A stretch of 16,644 nucleotides of DNA from QNBT01 sp964563335 (GCA_964563335.1 CAZLWL010000053.1:1-16644), one strand, 5' to 3'. Positions 1 to 7,487 are shown, counted from the first letter of the stretch. Numbers and translations are program-made. Notes: generated by a model from the sequence alone, not told the origin.

Positions 1-389
1 CAATAGTTATTCCGGAATTTCAAAATTACATCCAGCAAGCCAGGGAGGCCGCCGCTAAAGATAACCTGCGGATATTACGAGTCGCAATTGAGCGCTACGC
101 CATTGAGCATAACGGGATACCCCCCGGGTATCAGGGTGGTGACCCATCTAATCCAGTTGGCCCTATAGCGTTCAGGACGCAGTTACTGTCCAATGGCTAC
201 CTTAACACGATTCCTGAGAATCCGTTCAATAATAGCGCTGGTGTGGAGGTGCTCGCTGATACCGAGGATTTTCCGGCGGAGGCGGTTTATTTCGACTTGT
301 ATGGGTGGATGTACAAACCAGCAACAAAGACCATTAGATTGTACTGGCCCGGTACTGATTCAACTGGTGTAAGATACTTTGATTACTGA
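1..389 (+). CDS. Pseudopilin-like protein (type II secretion/type IV pilin family), C-terminal part only
   Basis: An open frame runs in from the left edge (first full codon at base 3) and stops at TGA 387-389, giving 128 visible residues. It opens with IVIPEFQNYIQQAREAA, which matches the end of the hydrophobic helix and the start of the amphipathic helix of class III signal-peptide pilins and GspG-like pseudopilins (usual start FTLIELLVVIAIIGILAA-IVIP). It then reads RILRVAIERYAIEHNGIPPGY, the usual GspG/H-type spacing. The prepilin peptidase site and first ~20 residues lie outside the window. Such proteins are inner-membrane anchored and assemble into a periplasmic pseudopilus, or in planctomycetes occur in many stand-alone copies. 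The tail (Tyr/Trp-rich, ending DY) is not recognised. Family membership is well supported; exact role is not. Confidence 0.8.
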   Translation, partial: IVIPEFQNYIQQAREAAAKDNLRILRVAIERYAIEHNGIPPGYQGGDPSNPVGPIAFRTQLLSNGYLNTIPENPFNNSAGVEVLADTEDFPAEAVYFDLYGWMYKPATKTIRLYWPGTDSTGVRYFDY

Positions 390-426
390 AAGACAACTAT
401 CAAAAAATAAATAAACTGGTCAGTTA

Positions 427-984
427 TTATTCCTCTTCTACAACTTTTGTGAAATTCACTTCCTCTGTAAAAGGCAACTCGTTGAGGTCGGTTGGGAAAC
501 CTTCATACTCCGGAAAGGTACTCACTGTAGTCGGCCAAAAATCCCCATCTTCTGAGACAGTTCCTATCACGACATATCTTGTTTTGCCCTGCAATGCGCC
601 ATCCTTAACATCAATGTGGATATAGTTCATCACAAGGTCAACAGTTAATTCACGGGAAGCAGGCGAATAATTAACCAGCCAATCGCCGGGCACATATATC
701 GCTTTACCGCCACTATAAGTATCTAAAGTGGTTATTTTGCCCGGCTTAATCTCTGTTCTACCCATGGCAATTCTCGCCACGAGGATTGTGCCTCCAGGCT
801 CAAAGATAAAACCCCAGCCCTTTTTGTCGCCGACCCATTTGCCGACCAGGTATTCGGGGAATTCGCCGCCATCTTCAATTACCACCTCAAGCGAACCGGG
901 TGTCATGGAATAACGTGAAGGTTCCCGGCAACCTGTTAAGACTAATAATAAAGCACAATTAAACAAAACCAAAAATCGCTTCAC
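427..984 (-). CDS. Small hypothetical lipoprotein
   Basis: The 185-residue protein begins MKRFLVLFNCALLLVLTGC. This is a basic N-terminus, a hydrophobic stretch and a lipobox LTGC with Cys19 as the likely lipidated residue, so it should be exported and anchored to a membrane. The start is GTG at 984, preceded by AGGGAG (994-999) with 9-base spacing, which fixes it. The mature part contains a KWVGDKKGWGFIFEPGG stretch that resembles short beta-rich 'lipocalin-like' or heat-shock-like lipoproteins, but I do not recognise the family. It follows the sulfatase/TPR gene by 27 bases on the same strand and is probably cotranscribed with it. Function unknown. Confidence 0.75.
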   Translation of the reverse strand: MKRFLVLFNCALLLVLTGCREPSRYSMTPGSLEVVIEDGGEFPEYLVGKWVGDKKGWGFIFEPGGTILVARIAMGRTEIKPGKITTLDTYSGGKAIYVPGDWLVNYSPASRELTVDLVMNYIHIDVKDGALQGKTRYVVIGTVSEDGDFWPTTVSTFPEYEGFPTDLNELPFTEEVNFTKVVEEE

Positions 985-1011
985 CAGATTATTCTCCCTA
1001 AAACTTTTCTA

Positions 1012-3483
1012 TTACGGTGTATGGCGATAAGGCTGGCCCGCCTTATAGAGTTCCAGGTGTTTCTTGATTTCCTCTGCTAACTCTTCCTGCTCTAAAGATT
1101 GAGCCAGTTCAATCGCCTCTTCGGCGGCTTCGACTGCCTCATCGAATCTGCCCGCGGCGGCATAGGCAACCGATAGAGTATCCAGTAAACCGGGTTGCTT
1201 ATGTTCTGTAAGCTCGACGGCCTGCTCAGCAAGCCGGACAGCCTCATTCGGATTGTAGAATGGTTCTTTCTCATGCACCGCCTTTAGCCAGGCCACGTTA
1301 TTAAGGGCGGTAACCATGTCCGGCCTTATCTCCAGGGCCTCATCCCAATGAACAAGAGCCTGTTCGTTTTTGCCCTGTTGAAAATATATCTCGGCAATAT
1401 TGTTTTGTATGACCGCCTCATCGGGCTTTAACTTGAGCGATTCGGTATAATGGTTTATGGCCTGATCGAGTTGTCCACGCCGAGTGAGCAAACGTCCCAG
1501 AGTATTGTGCACCTTAGGTTGATTCGGGTCCAGCCTTAGGGATTCGGTATAATACACAACAGCTTGATCAACGTTGTCCTTTTGTTCGGAAATGAAACCT
1601 AAATCTTTAAACACGTTAGGTTGGTCAGGTTCTATCTCGAGTGATTTGAGATAGTACTCGATCGCTTCATCGGGTTTGTCCTGCTCATTCATTGCCAGCG
1701 CCAAATTACAGTATATCTTATGTTGATTGGATTTGATAGATAGTGATTTCTCCCAATATTCAATGGCTTTATCGAATTCGCCCTGTCGGAAGAACACGCT
1801 GCCCAAATTATTAATCGCATATAGGTAGTTTGGATTGTATTTGAGCGCTTCAGAAAAGTGCGCTATTGCCTGGTCTAACCGGCCTTTTTCAAAGAATATC
1901 ATAGCCAGATTATTGTGCGCATCAGTATTGTCGGGGTCCAACCTGAGGCACTGTTCTAAATATTCCCGCGCCTTATTGGGGTCTCCTTCCTCCTGAAGTA
2001 TTTGAGACATATTGAGGTGTCCCCTGGCAAAATCAGGCCGTTGGTCAAGCAGCTTTTGGCACAGCTCTTTTGCTATCTCATATTCCTCTTTGTATATGCA
2101 AACAACCAGTTGAGAATGCATTCTATGAAATTCGACAAAATCTTTTGGGTCATCCTTGGTCCGGTCAAATTCGAAATCCTCCTTCACGCCATCTCCGGCA
2201 ACATAGCCTAAGGACTCCAGTTTCTGCCTGGCTTCATCGTCCAACTCTAATTGGCTGTCGGAACCTCCTTTGCGAACTGTATCCTCCAATATTTGCTTTA
2301 ACCGGTCCTGCATGAGACGGGCTCGCTGTGGCTGGGACTCGGCTAAGTTCTTGATTTCGTGTGGGTCTTCTATAAGGTCGTACAACTCCGGCCGGGGGGC
2401 CTGGATATATTTGAAGCGCCTCGTTACGGCTCCTAATAAAGAACTGCAATTATACTTTGTTGCAGTCATCGATTCACAATAAATGTATCTTTCTTTATCA
2501 ATGCCATCCTTTCCCTTGAAATACGGCGACAAGTCCCGTCCCTGGACCTCAGGCGGACTGTCAATACCCAACAGGCTGCAGACAGTAGGCGCAATATCAA
2601 CTAATCCAACCAAATCATCAATTTTGCGGCCCTGGCGTTTGCCGGGCGGCTTGAATATCAAGGGGACCTTCACAATCGCATCATAAATAAAATATGCATG
2701 AGTAGCCTCTGAATGTTCCCCAAGCGATTCACCATGGTCGCCCGTGATAATAATCAAGGTTGAATCGTAGATTCCAAGGCCCTTTAGTTTATCAATCACC
2801 TGCCCGACACAATGGTCGGCGTATGAGACCTCGGCGGCATAAAGTGAATAGAGGTCTTCAAACAGTTGCGGCTTAAAAGGCGCCGGCGCATCATAGGGAA
2901 GGTGGGGGTCATAATAATGGAGGAAAAGGAAAAACGGCTCATCTTTGTGCTCATCAAGCCACTTTATCCCATAGCGGGTAACTTCTTCGCCTCTTCTTTC
3001 GGCTATCCCCATCTCGTTCATTTCTTCGTCGAATTTGTCGCTGTAATAATCAAATCCCTGGTTCAGGCCAAACTGCGAGTCCAGGATAAAGGCCCCTATG
3101 ACAGCACCTGTCGTGTAGCCCTTTTCTTTCAATATTTCCGCCAATGTTACATTTGAATCACCCAGACGGTAGTCAAGGTTGTCATGAACTCCATGATACG
3201 GCGGGATGGTACCGGTCAGCATCGTACTGTGTGCCGGCAGGGTAAGAGGAACAGGACTGACAACATTTTTGAAAAGGATACCGCCGGCTGCGACAGCATC
3301 GATATTGGGTGTGCGTGCGCGACGATAACCGTAGCAACCAATATGGTCGGCCCGGCAGGTATCGATGCTGATAAGCACAACACGCTGGATTCTTCTTCCA
3401 AACCGCCCGCCCGTCAGGAGGAACCAGACTGCAAGGCCTGACAAAAGAACAACGCATCCAGCTAATATAAATAATCGCTTCAT
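1012..3483 (-). CDS. Membrane-anchored sulfatase-like (alkaline phosphatase superfamily) hydrolase fused to TPR repeats
   Basis: The 823-residue protein has an N-terminal signal anchor (residues 3-25), a sulfatase-fold domain (about 33-430) and roughly nine to ten TPR units (about 453-800, e.g. 'A..NLG..F...G..D.AI.Y..KSL'). Superfamily features visible are Asp41 in SIDTCRADH, the active-site stretch TLPAHSTMLTG (81-91), His194 in YDPHLPY, Asp249-His250 in ITGDHGE, and Lys278. In true sulfatases the stretch reads C/S-x-P-x-R, with Cys or Ser becoming formylglycine. Here the aligned residues are Thr81 and His85, so it is more likely a Thr-nucleophile phosphatase, phosphodiesterase or phosphotransferase than a classical sulfatase. 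Similar sulfatase-TPR fusions are common in planctomycetes; their substrates are not known. ATG at 3483 has a weak upstream AGGG. It is followed by the lipoprotein gene. Confidence 0.88.
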   Translation of the reverse strand: MKRLFILAGCVVLLSGLAVWFLLTGGRFGRRIQRVVLISIDTCRADHIGCYGYRRARTPNIDAVAAGGILFKNVVSPVPLTLPAHSTMLTGTIPPYHGVHDNLDYRLGDSNVTLAEILKEKGYTTGAVIGAFILDSQFGLNQGFDYYSDKFDEEMNEMGIAERRGEEVTRYGIKWLDEHKDEPFFLFLHYYDPHLPYDAPAPFKPQLFEDLYSLYAAEVSYADHCVGQVIDKLKGLGIYDSTLIIITGDHGESLGEHSEATHAYFIYDAIVKVPLIFKPPGKRQGRKIDDLVGLVDIAPTVCSLLGIDSPPEVQGRDLSPYFKGKDGIDKERYIYCESMTATKYNCSSLLGAVTRRFKYIQAPRPELYDLIEDPHEIKNLAESQPQRARLMQDRLKQILEDTVRKGGSDSQLELDDEARQKLESLGYVAGDGVKEDFEFDRTKDDPKDFVEFHRMHSQLVVCIYKEEYEIAKELCQKLLDQRPDFARGHLNMSQILQEEGDPNKAREYLEQCLRLDPDNTDAHNNLAMIFFEKGRLDQAIAHFSEALKYNPNYLYAINNLGSVFFRQGEFDKAIEYWEKSLSIKSNQHKIYCNLALAMNEQDKPDEAIEYYLKSLEIEPDQPNVFKDLGFISEQKDNVDQAVVYYTESLRLDPNQPKVHNTLGRLLTRRGQLDQAINHYTESLKLKPDEAVIQNNIAEIYFQQGKNEQALVHWDEALEIRPDMVTALNNVAWLKAVHEKEPFYNPNEAVRLAEQAVELTEHKQPGLLDTLSVAYAAAGRFDEAVEAAEEAIELAQSLEQEELAEEIKKHLELYKAGQPYRHTP

Positions 3484-3509
3484 AATACCCTATTTTAGCC
3501 ACTGATTTT

Positions 3510-3573
3510 CAGACGCTGATTTCGCTGATTTCGCTGATTTTTAATATTGTTTATATCGGCGAAATTAGCGTCT
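3510..3573. repeat. Left flanking repeat of the GxxExxY gene; forms a hairpin
   Basis: Bases 3510-3569 match 4011-4070 in direct orientation at 53 of 60 positions without gaps (counted by eye). The copy itself can fold: 3511-3525 (agacgctgatttcgc) pairs with 3559-3573 over 15 positions, with one G-T pair, around a 33-base loop. Inside the loop the 9-base word ttcgctgat recurs. It lies between the start of the sulfatase/TPR gene and the 3' end of the GxxExxY gene. Confidence 0.85.
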
Positions 3574-3577
3574 AAAA

Positions 3578-3958
3578 TTACTGCTGGCGGGCTGTTTCGA
3601 ATATCTTGCGCTTAACCTCTAACGATTTGCCGAAATTCAGCAATAAGCCCACGTCAATGTTAGTTGCTTTTAAGTAGTTGACCAACTGGGCTTCGTGAAC
3701 GGGATTAATCGCCTGCACAGCCTTAATTTCCAATATCACCTTATCGGCTACAACTATATCTGCGAAATATTCGCCGACGGTTTGGCCCTCATAATATACA
3801 GAGATCGGCTTCTGGGGTTCAACCTCGAACCCTGATTTCCGCAATTCCAGCACCATAGCATTGTGATACACCTTTTCAAGAAAGCCATAGCCGAGCGCAT
3901 TGTGTACTTTTTGGGCCGCTTTAATAATCTCGCCTGTCAGTCCAGAATGTTTATACAT
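3578..3958 (-). CDS. GxxExxY family protein (PD-(D/E)XK nuclease-like)
   Basis: The 126-residue protein carries the family signature GFLEKVY (Gly25, Glu28, Tyr31) after an N-terminal helix. It then has a PD-(D/E)XK-like core: Asp67 in YFADIVV, Glu77-x-Lys79 in ILEIKA, and QLVNYL (Gln91, Tyr95). Length and motif order fit the family almost exactly (usual length about 120-130), so it looks complete. ATG at 3958 is preceded by GAGG with about 7-base spacing. The biochemical role of GxxExxY proteins is not established; the nuclease-like fold is an inference from the motifs. The gene is flanked on both sides by related repeats (3510-3573 and 3980-4184), and interrupts an otherwise secretory-gene neighbourhood, which suggests it arrived as a unit with its repeats. 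Confidence 0.9.
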   Translation of the reverse strand: MYKHSGLTGEIIKAAQKVHNALGYGFLEKVYHNAMVLELRKSGFEVEPQKPISVYYEGQTVGEYFADIVVADKVILEIKAVQAINPVHEAQLVNYLKATNIDVGLLLNFGKSLEVKRKIFETARQQ

Positions 3959-3979
3959 ATTAATTCCTCACTTGTCTCC

Positions 3980-4070
3980 GCGTAATCTGCGTAATCAGCG
4001 TCTAAAATTTCAGACGCTGATTTCGCAGATTTCGCAGATTTTTTATATTGTTTTTATCGGCGTAATCAAC
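3980..4070. repeat. Right flanking repeat of the GxxExxY gene with a long palindrome
   Basis: Bases 3980-4003 and 4012-4035 are 24-base inverted arms matching at 22 positions around an 8-base loop (aaaatttc). The arms are made of the 9-base word gcgtaatc(a/t) ending in gcgtct. Bases 4011-4070 are also the direct-repeat partner of 3510-3569, including the shared ttatattgtttttatcgg middle. The palindrome starts about 20 bases upstream of the GxxExxY start codon, so it lies in or near that gene's promoter or leader region. Confidence 0.85.
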
Positions 4071-4087
4071 ACCTAAATAAAATACCT

Positions 4088-4184
4088 CAGCGTAATCAGC
4101 GTAATCTGCGTCTAAAAAAACTATAAGCGTAATCAGCGTAATCAGCGTCTAATTGAATTATTATAACCAAAATCTGCGTCTAAA
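4088..4184. repeat. Further degenerate copies of the 9-bp gcgtaatc(a/t) repeat
   Basis: Three more copies of the same word cluster occur, all in one orientation: 4088-4116, 4126-4152 and a shorter one at 4171-4184. Each ends in gcgtctaa(a). They extend the repeat field from the GxxExxY gene up to the terminator of the next gene. No open frame is evident in 3959-4259 apart from these repeats and the terminator. Confidence 0.75.
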
Positions 4185-4223
4185 TAAAGAAAAAAAGAGG
4201 CAAGTCGAAAGACCTGCCTCTTT
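4182..4223 (-). terminator. Rho-independent terminator of the PEP-CTERM gene
   Basis: Read on the minus strand, bases 4222-4211 and 4206-4195 form a 12-base stem (aagaggcaggtc against its partner, one G-T pair) closed by a 4-base loop. A T-rich tail (TTTTCTTTATTT) follows. It begins 37 bases past the stop codon of the gene at 4260-4808. Confidence 0.88.
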
Positions 4224-4259
4224 ACACAACACACTAATTCGTGTTCTTGGTTAGCCGTC

Positions 4260-4808
4260 TTATTTGCGACGACGCAGGAACAAGCCACCAAGCCCCAAAA
4301 GGGCCAGCGTCATCGGCTCAGGGATGATATCGATCGTTACCTGGCCAACGTTGCCCATCGCATTATCCAGAAGGTCGATCACCTCGCTATCACCATCAAG
4401 AGCAGTAGCGCTGACGTCGACATCATAGGTGAACCACAGACCGACATCGACGTCGTCAAGCTCTGACCACGGAGTGTTAGCAGCAGCTATAAAATACTCC
4501 ATAGCAGAAGTCGTAGCCGTATAAGCCATCCCACCGGCAGCAGTCTCTATAGTCGGGGGGGGGCTAATCGTAAGATACGGACTACCACCTGTAAAGCTAT
4601 AGACCGCATAATTGATCCCCAAGAACCCAGACCAACCACCCGTACCAGTTACGCCATCGGTGCTTGCTTCTGCCGCCGTGCCGGTGATGTATACCTGAAT
4701 CGTATCACCGGGCTGCGGCGTGAGATTGCTCACCGTAATTGTCGGCGTCGCCATGGCCATCGAGGCCATACCAAGAACCAGCATCAAAATTAACAACTTT
4801 CTCATCAT
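4260..4808 (-). CDS. PEP-CTERM sorting-domain protein
   Basis: The 182-residue secreted protein starts MMRKLLILMLVLGMASMAMA, a signal peptide with likely cleavage after AMA. It ends IIPEPMTLALLGLGGLFLRRRK: Pro163-Glu164-Pro165, a hydrophobic segment, then a basic tail. That is the PEP-CTERM signal recognised by exosortase, which removes the tail and delivers the protein to the cell surface or exopolysaccharide. The exosortase is not in this window. The middle is Thr/Gly/Ser-rich, predicted beta, with WFTYDVDVS and VIDLLDNAMGNVGQVTIDI near the end, somewhat like a cohesin-type beta sandwich. AAAGGAG sits just upstream of two adjacent ATG codons (4808 and 4805); the second has the better spacing. 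A strong terminator follows. Exact function unknown. Confidence 0.9.
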   Translation of the reverse strand: MMRKLLILMLVLGMASMAMATPTITVSNLTPQPGDTIQVYITGTAAEASTDGVTGTGGWSGFLGINYAVYSFTGGSPYLTISPPPTIETAAGGMAYTATTSAMEYFIAAANTPWSELDDVDVGLWFTYDVDVSATALDGDSEVIDLLDNAMGNVGQVTIDIIPEPMTLALLGLGGLFLRRRK

Positions 4809-4827
4809 CTTCTCCTTTCAAAAAACA

Positions 4828-4855
4828 TTCGTACGAACTAAATCCTCTTAAGAGG
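4828..4855. other. Two close perfect palindromes upstream of the PEP-CTERM gene
   Basis: ttcgtacgaa (4828-4837) and cctcttaagagg (4844-4855) are perfect palindromes 6 bases apart, about 20 and 36 bases upstream of the PEP-CTERM start codon. They lie between that gene and the stop codon of 4907-5866. They could be operator half-sites or a leader structure; nothing in the sequence decides this. Confidence 0.35.
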
Positions 4856-4906
4856 TGTGTGTGTCTTATTTACAATTAACCTTTAAACTTAAACTTAACT
4901 TCCTAT

Positions 4907-5866
4907 TTACCAGCCTGGGCATGGATTATCCGCAAAATACGTGTCGTCCTGGCGCTTCCCCCAGCCACCACCTAATATCTGAAGGTCACCCAAGACTACC
5001 CACTTCTTGCGATCATCAAGGCCAGTGCCGAGGCGGTCAAAGTTTGCACACTGGTAATTGGCCGGCAGAGTTACGTCGTCCTGGCGCTTCCCCCAGGCAG
5101 AACCAAGAAGCTGCAGGTCTGCAAGAACTACCCACTTCTTGCGATCACCAAGGCCAGTGCCGATATTGTCGGTGTCACCTCTACAGTTGTACTGGTAGCA
5201 CCAACAATACGGCTTGCCCACCGGTGCCTCTTTCCACACAGTATAGTTCGCCCAGTCGGATTGGTAACACTCGGAAATCGTAAACGGCAACTGCAGGTCA
5301 CCGCCCGGGGCGTCCGGTCCATTGGGGTCCATGACTTCGCCGTCCTCGTCAATTACGCCACCGCGGAGAGCATCGACGGTAATTATACCGGAAGTCGTGC
5401 CGCCGAGGGGGGGTTGTGTATCGGAATGCAGAATAGCCAAAACGACAGGGTCTTTCTTCGAACCTATCTTGGGGAATTTGGTCGGAGGTTTTGTCGGACC
5501 GCCCAGGCCGCCCATGCTGATGACGAACTTCGACGCCGGCAGATCTTTTCCACCGGGACCACACGGATCAGCTACCGGATCACCCGCGCCATACACATAG
5601 GAGTCACAGGGGTCTAATTCCATGTCATACGCGTCATCCATAAAGATTTCAAAGAATTCATCCATGTCTGTCACGGCCTTGATAGGATTGCCCGCGGTAA
5701 CCTCCACAGTCACACCCAGCGCCACAGGAGCTACAACGCCACCTGTAACATAGTAGGTGATCGTACAGGTGCCGTTCCCGTTGTCCGTCGCGGCAAAGTT
5801 TACAGTCCCTGCAACGGCCGGCGCGGCCATCGCCACCACCACCAAAATTAATATTAGCTTTTTCAT
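4907..5866 (-). CDS. Secreted protein with a duplicated dockerin-like C-terminal module
   Basis: The 319-residue protein has a clean signal peptide, MKKLILILVVVAMAAPAVAG. An N-terminal beta-rich region follows (about 21-200), with TVNFAATDNGNGTCTITYYV and later GIITVDALRGGVIDEDG, reminiscent of cohesin-like folds in planctomycete surface proteins. A Cys/Trp-rich linker (200-228) leads to two near-identical modules: residues 236-264 and 280-308 match at 24 of 29 positions, each with DRKKWVVL-x-DLQ-x-LG and ending WGKRQDD. The DLQ-LL-W pattern is like the second helix of type I dockerins, but the Ca-binding D-x-N-x-D-G loop is poorly kept. ATG at 5866 has AGGAAGG about 8 bases upstream. It sits upstream of the PEP-CTERM gene on the same strand, 98 bases apart. 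Role in surface assembly is an inference. Confidence 0.8.
   Translation of the reverse strand: MKKLILILVVVAMAAPAVAGTVNFAATDNGNGTCTITYYVTGGVVAPVALGVTVEVTAGNPIKAVTDMDEFFEIFMDDAYDMELDPCDSYVYGAGDPVADPCGPGGKDLPASKFVISMGGLGGPTKPPTKFPKIGSKKDPVVLAILHSDTQPPLGGTTSGIITVDALRGGVIDEDGEVMDPNGPDAPGGDLQLPFTISECYQSDWANYTVWKEAPVGKPYCWCYQYNCRGDTDNIGTGLGDRKKWVVLADLQLLGSAWGKRQDDVTLPANYQCANFDRLGTGLDDRKKWVVLGDLQILGGGWGKRQDDTYFADNPCPGW
4943..5161 (-). repeat. In-gene 132-bp tandem duplication encoding the dockerin-like modules
   Basis: Bases 4943-5029 and 5075-5161 encode the two modules with 24 of 29 residues equal. The words cgtcctggcgcttcccccag and actacccacttcttgcgatca recur at a 132-base period. The high nucleotide likeness suggests a fairly recent duplication or gene conversion inside the gene. 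Confidence 0.85.
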
Positions 5867-6229
5867 ACTACACCTTCCTTTCTCTCTTTCTTCTTTTTTT
5901 TTCCTCGCTCTATTTTTTCCTCCTCAGGGCCACTCACCCAGGGGAGCCTTTTAACCTTTGTATAGACTACCAGTAGCCAAAACCGCCAGTTCCTTATGAA
6001 GCGTATAATACCATATTGAGGGCGGGCAAGGCAAGAGAAAAATGGGAATTTAGTGAAAATATTTTAAAAAATGTCATATTTTTTGGCCGATGACAGACCA
6101 ATTATCTCGTCTTTTGCGGTTTTTGAGCAGTAAAACGGTATTTTTGGGCTTTTTCTTGGCTGGAAAAAATGTATTATCGGCAAGATATATTTTTTCAAAT
6201 TCGGGCATTTTCATAGTATCATAACAGCT
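5867..6229. other. Intergenic region between divergent genes; polypyrimidine tract and AT-rich stretch
   Basis: This 363-base region separates the leftward secreted-protein gene from rightward rodA, so promoters for both should lie here. Bases 5875-5932 are almost all pyrimidine on the plus strand and include the minus-strand Shine-Dalgarno sequence. Bases 6055-6225 are AT-rich, with a small inverted repeat aaaaaat/atttttt near 6065-6085. I could not pick a convincing -35/-10 pair for either gene, and see no open frame. Confidence 0.4.
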
Positions 6230-7486
6230 ATGCTGAAGATTTTCACAGGACGTCTCATATTTGTCAGACTAATAATGCTGATAGCCATGGCCGGGCTGAT
6301 TGTCATCGGCGTAACGGCGATATACGCTTCGGGCAACCCGCAAAGCCCAGCGGAGCCTGGCGCGTTTGCGGCGTCGTGGAAAAAGCAGGCTGTGTTTGCA
6401 TTGGTAGGGCTGGCTGCTTTTGCGTTGGTGAACCTGGCCGATTACCGCCGGCTGGGGCCTGTGAGCTACTGGATATACGGTGGGGTGCTTTTGGGGCTGG
6501 CATTGCTACTGGTGGGCAAGGTAGTGAATCTTCGGCCCTTTGTGCCGGTAATAAACGGTGCGTGCAGGTGGTTCAGATTTGGCACAGCCGAAAGATACAT
6601 ACAGGTCCAGCCGTCCGAATTCTGCAAGATAGCATATATCTTGGCTCTGGCATGGTATCTGCGATTCCGACGCAACTACCGGAAATTCTCCGGTCTTATA
6701 GGACCGTTTGCGCTGACCGTGCTGGCAATGGTGCTAATCCTTTTTGAGCCGGACCTTGGGACGGTGCTTTTGATGATGCCGATACTTTTTTCCATGCTGT
6801 TTGTGGCCGGTGCCAAGGTCAAGCACCTGTTATTGATAGTGCTTATGGCAGTGCTGGTCAGCCCGCTGCTGTGGCACAAGATGAACCTGTATCAGCGCCA
6901 GCGCATAAGCTGCGTGCTGCTGCAGAGCGCCGCTGTCAGGAACAAACTGAAGGAAAGCCCGCATCTGGCAAAGCTTTTGACCGGCAGGGAACACTTTGAC
7001 GAGACGCAATGGCTGCACGGGAGGGGATGGCAGTTGCGAAACTCGAAGTCGGCCATCGCCTCCGGCGGGTTAACCGGTTACGGGTTCGGCAAAGGGCCAT
7101 ACCTTAAATATGACTACCTGCCTGCACGGCACAACGATTTTATCTTCGCTATCATCGCCCACCAGTGGGGCTTTTGGGGCTCTTTGGTCGTACTTTCGCT
7201 GTACGGGGTGATAATAGGGTGCGGCGTCGAAATCGCGTATCTCAATACGGACGCTTTTGCCCGGCTCATATCCGTGGGCATTATAGCAATGTTCGGGGTA
7301 CAGGTTCTGGTCAATGTGAGCATGACGTTAGGGCTTATGCCTATTACGGGGCTGAATCTGCCGCTGGTCAGCTACGGTGGCTCGTCGTTAGTGGTGAGCA
7401 TGATAGCGCTGGGACTGCTGAACAACGTGGGCAGACACAGGCCGTTCAGTGTTGCAGCGAAGGCATTTGAAACCAAACCGCGATAA
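6230..7486 (+). CDS. rodA: RodA-type SEDS peptidoglycan glycosyltransferase (FtsW/RodA/SpoVE family)
   Basis: The 418-residue polytopic membrane protein should polymerise lipid II into glycan strands together with a class B PBP. Family motifs appear in order: VQPSEFCKIA (126-135), LFEPDLGT (171-178), LPARHNDFIFA (297-307, with the catalytic-type Asp303), and GLMPITGLNLPLVSYGGSS (368-386). The RodA versus FtsW choice rests on the HNDFIFA and PITGLNLP patterns. Two oddities stand out. The extracytoplasmic loop between YQRQR (221-225) and SKSAIASGG (272-280) is about 25 residues longer than in E. coli RodA as I recall it. After Asp303 the usual AEELG reads AHQWG. ATG at 6230 has no clear Shine-Dalgarno sequence. 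No PBP2, mreB or mreC neighbour is visible, although these usually cluster with rodA. Confidence 0.9.
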   Translation: MLKIFTGRLIFVRLIMLIAMAGLIVIGVTAIYASGNPQSPAEPGAFAASWKKQAVFALVGLAAFALVNLADYRRLGPVSYWIYGGVLLGLALLLVGKVVNLRPFVPVINGACRWFRFGTAERYIQVQPSEFCKIAYILALAWYLRFRRNYRKFSGLIGPFALTVLAMVLILFEPDLGTVLLMMPILFSMLFVAGAKVKHLLLIVLMAVLVSPLLWHKMNLYQRQRISCVLLQSAAVRNKLKESPHLAKLLTGREHFDETQWLHGRGWQLRNSKSAIASGGLTGYGFGKGPYLKYDYLPARHNDFIFAIIAHQWGFWGSLVVLSLYGVIIGCGVEIAYLNTDAFARLISVGIIAMFGVQVLVNVSMTLGLMPITGLNLPLVSYGGSSLVVSMIALGLLNNVGRHRPFSVAAKAFETKPR

Positions 7487-7487
7487 A

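Noticed and set aside
390..426. Weak inverted repeat aataaactg/cagttatt as a bidirectional terminator between convergent genes.
   Set aside because: The stem is short, imperfect and AT-only apart from two pairs, so it is not convincing.
3511..4184. CRISPR array, suggested by repeated words around the GxxExxY gene.
   Set aside because: The units are 9-bp and contiguous, occur in both orientations, and lack regular unique spacers; no cas genes are near.
5875..5932. Polypyrimidine tract as a terminator or triplex element.
   Set aside because: It is mainly the purine-rich leader and ribosome site of the leftward secreted-protein gene; no hairpin accompanies it.
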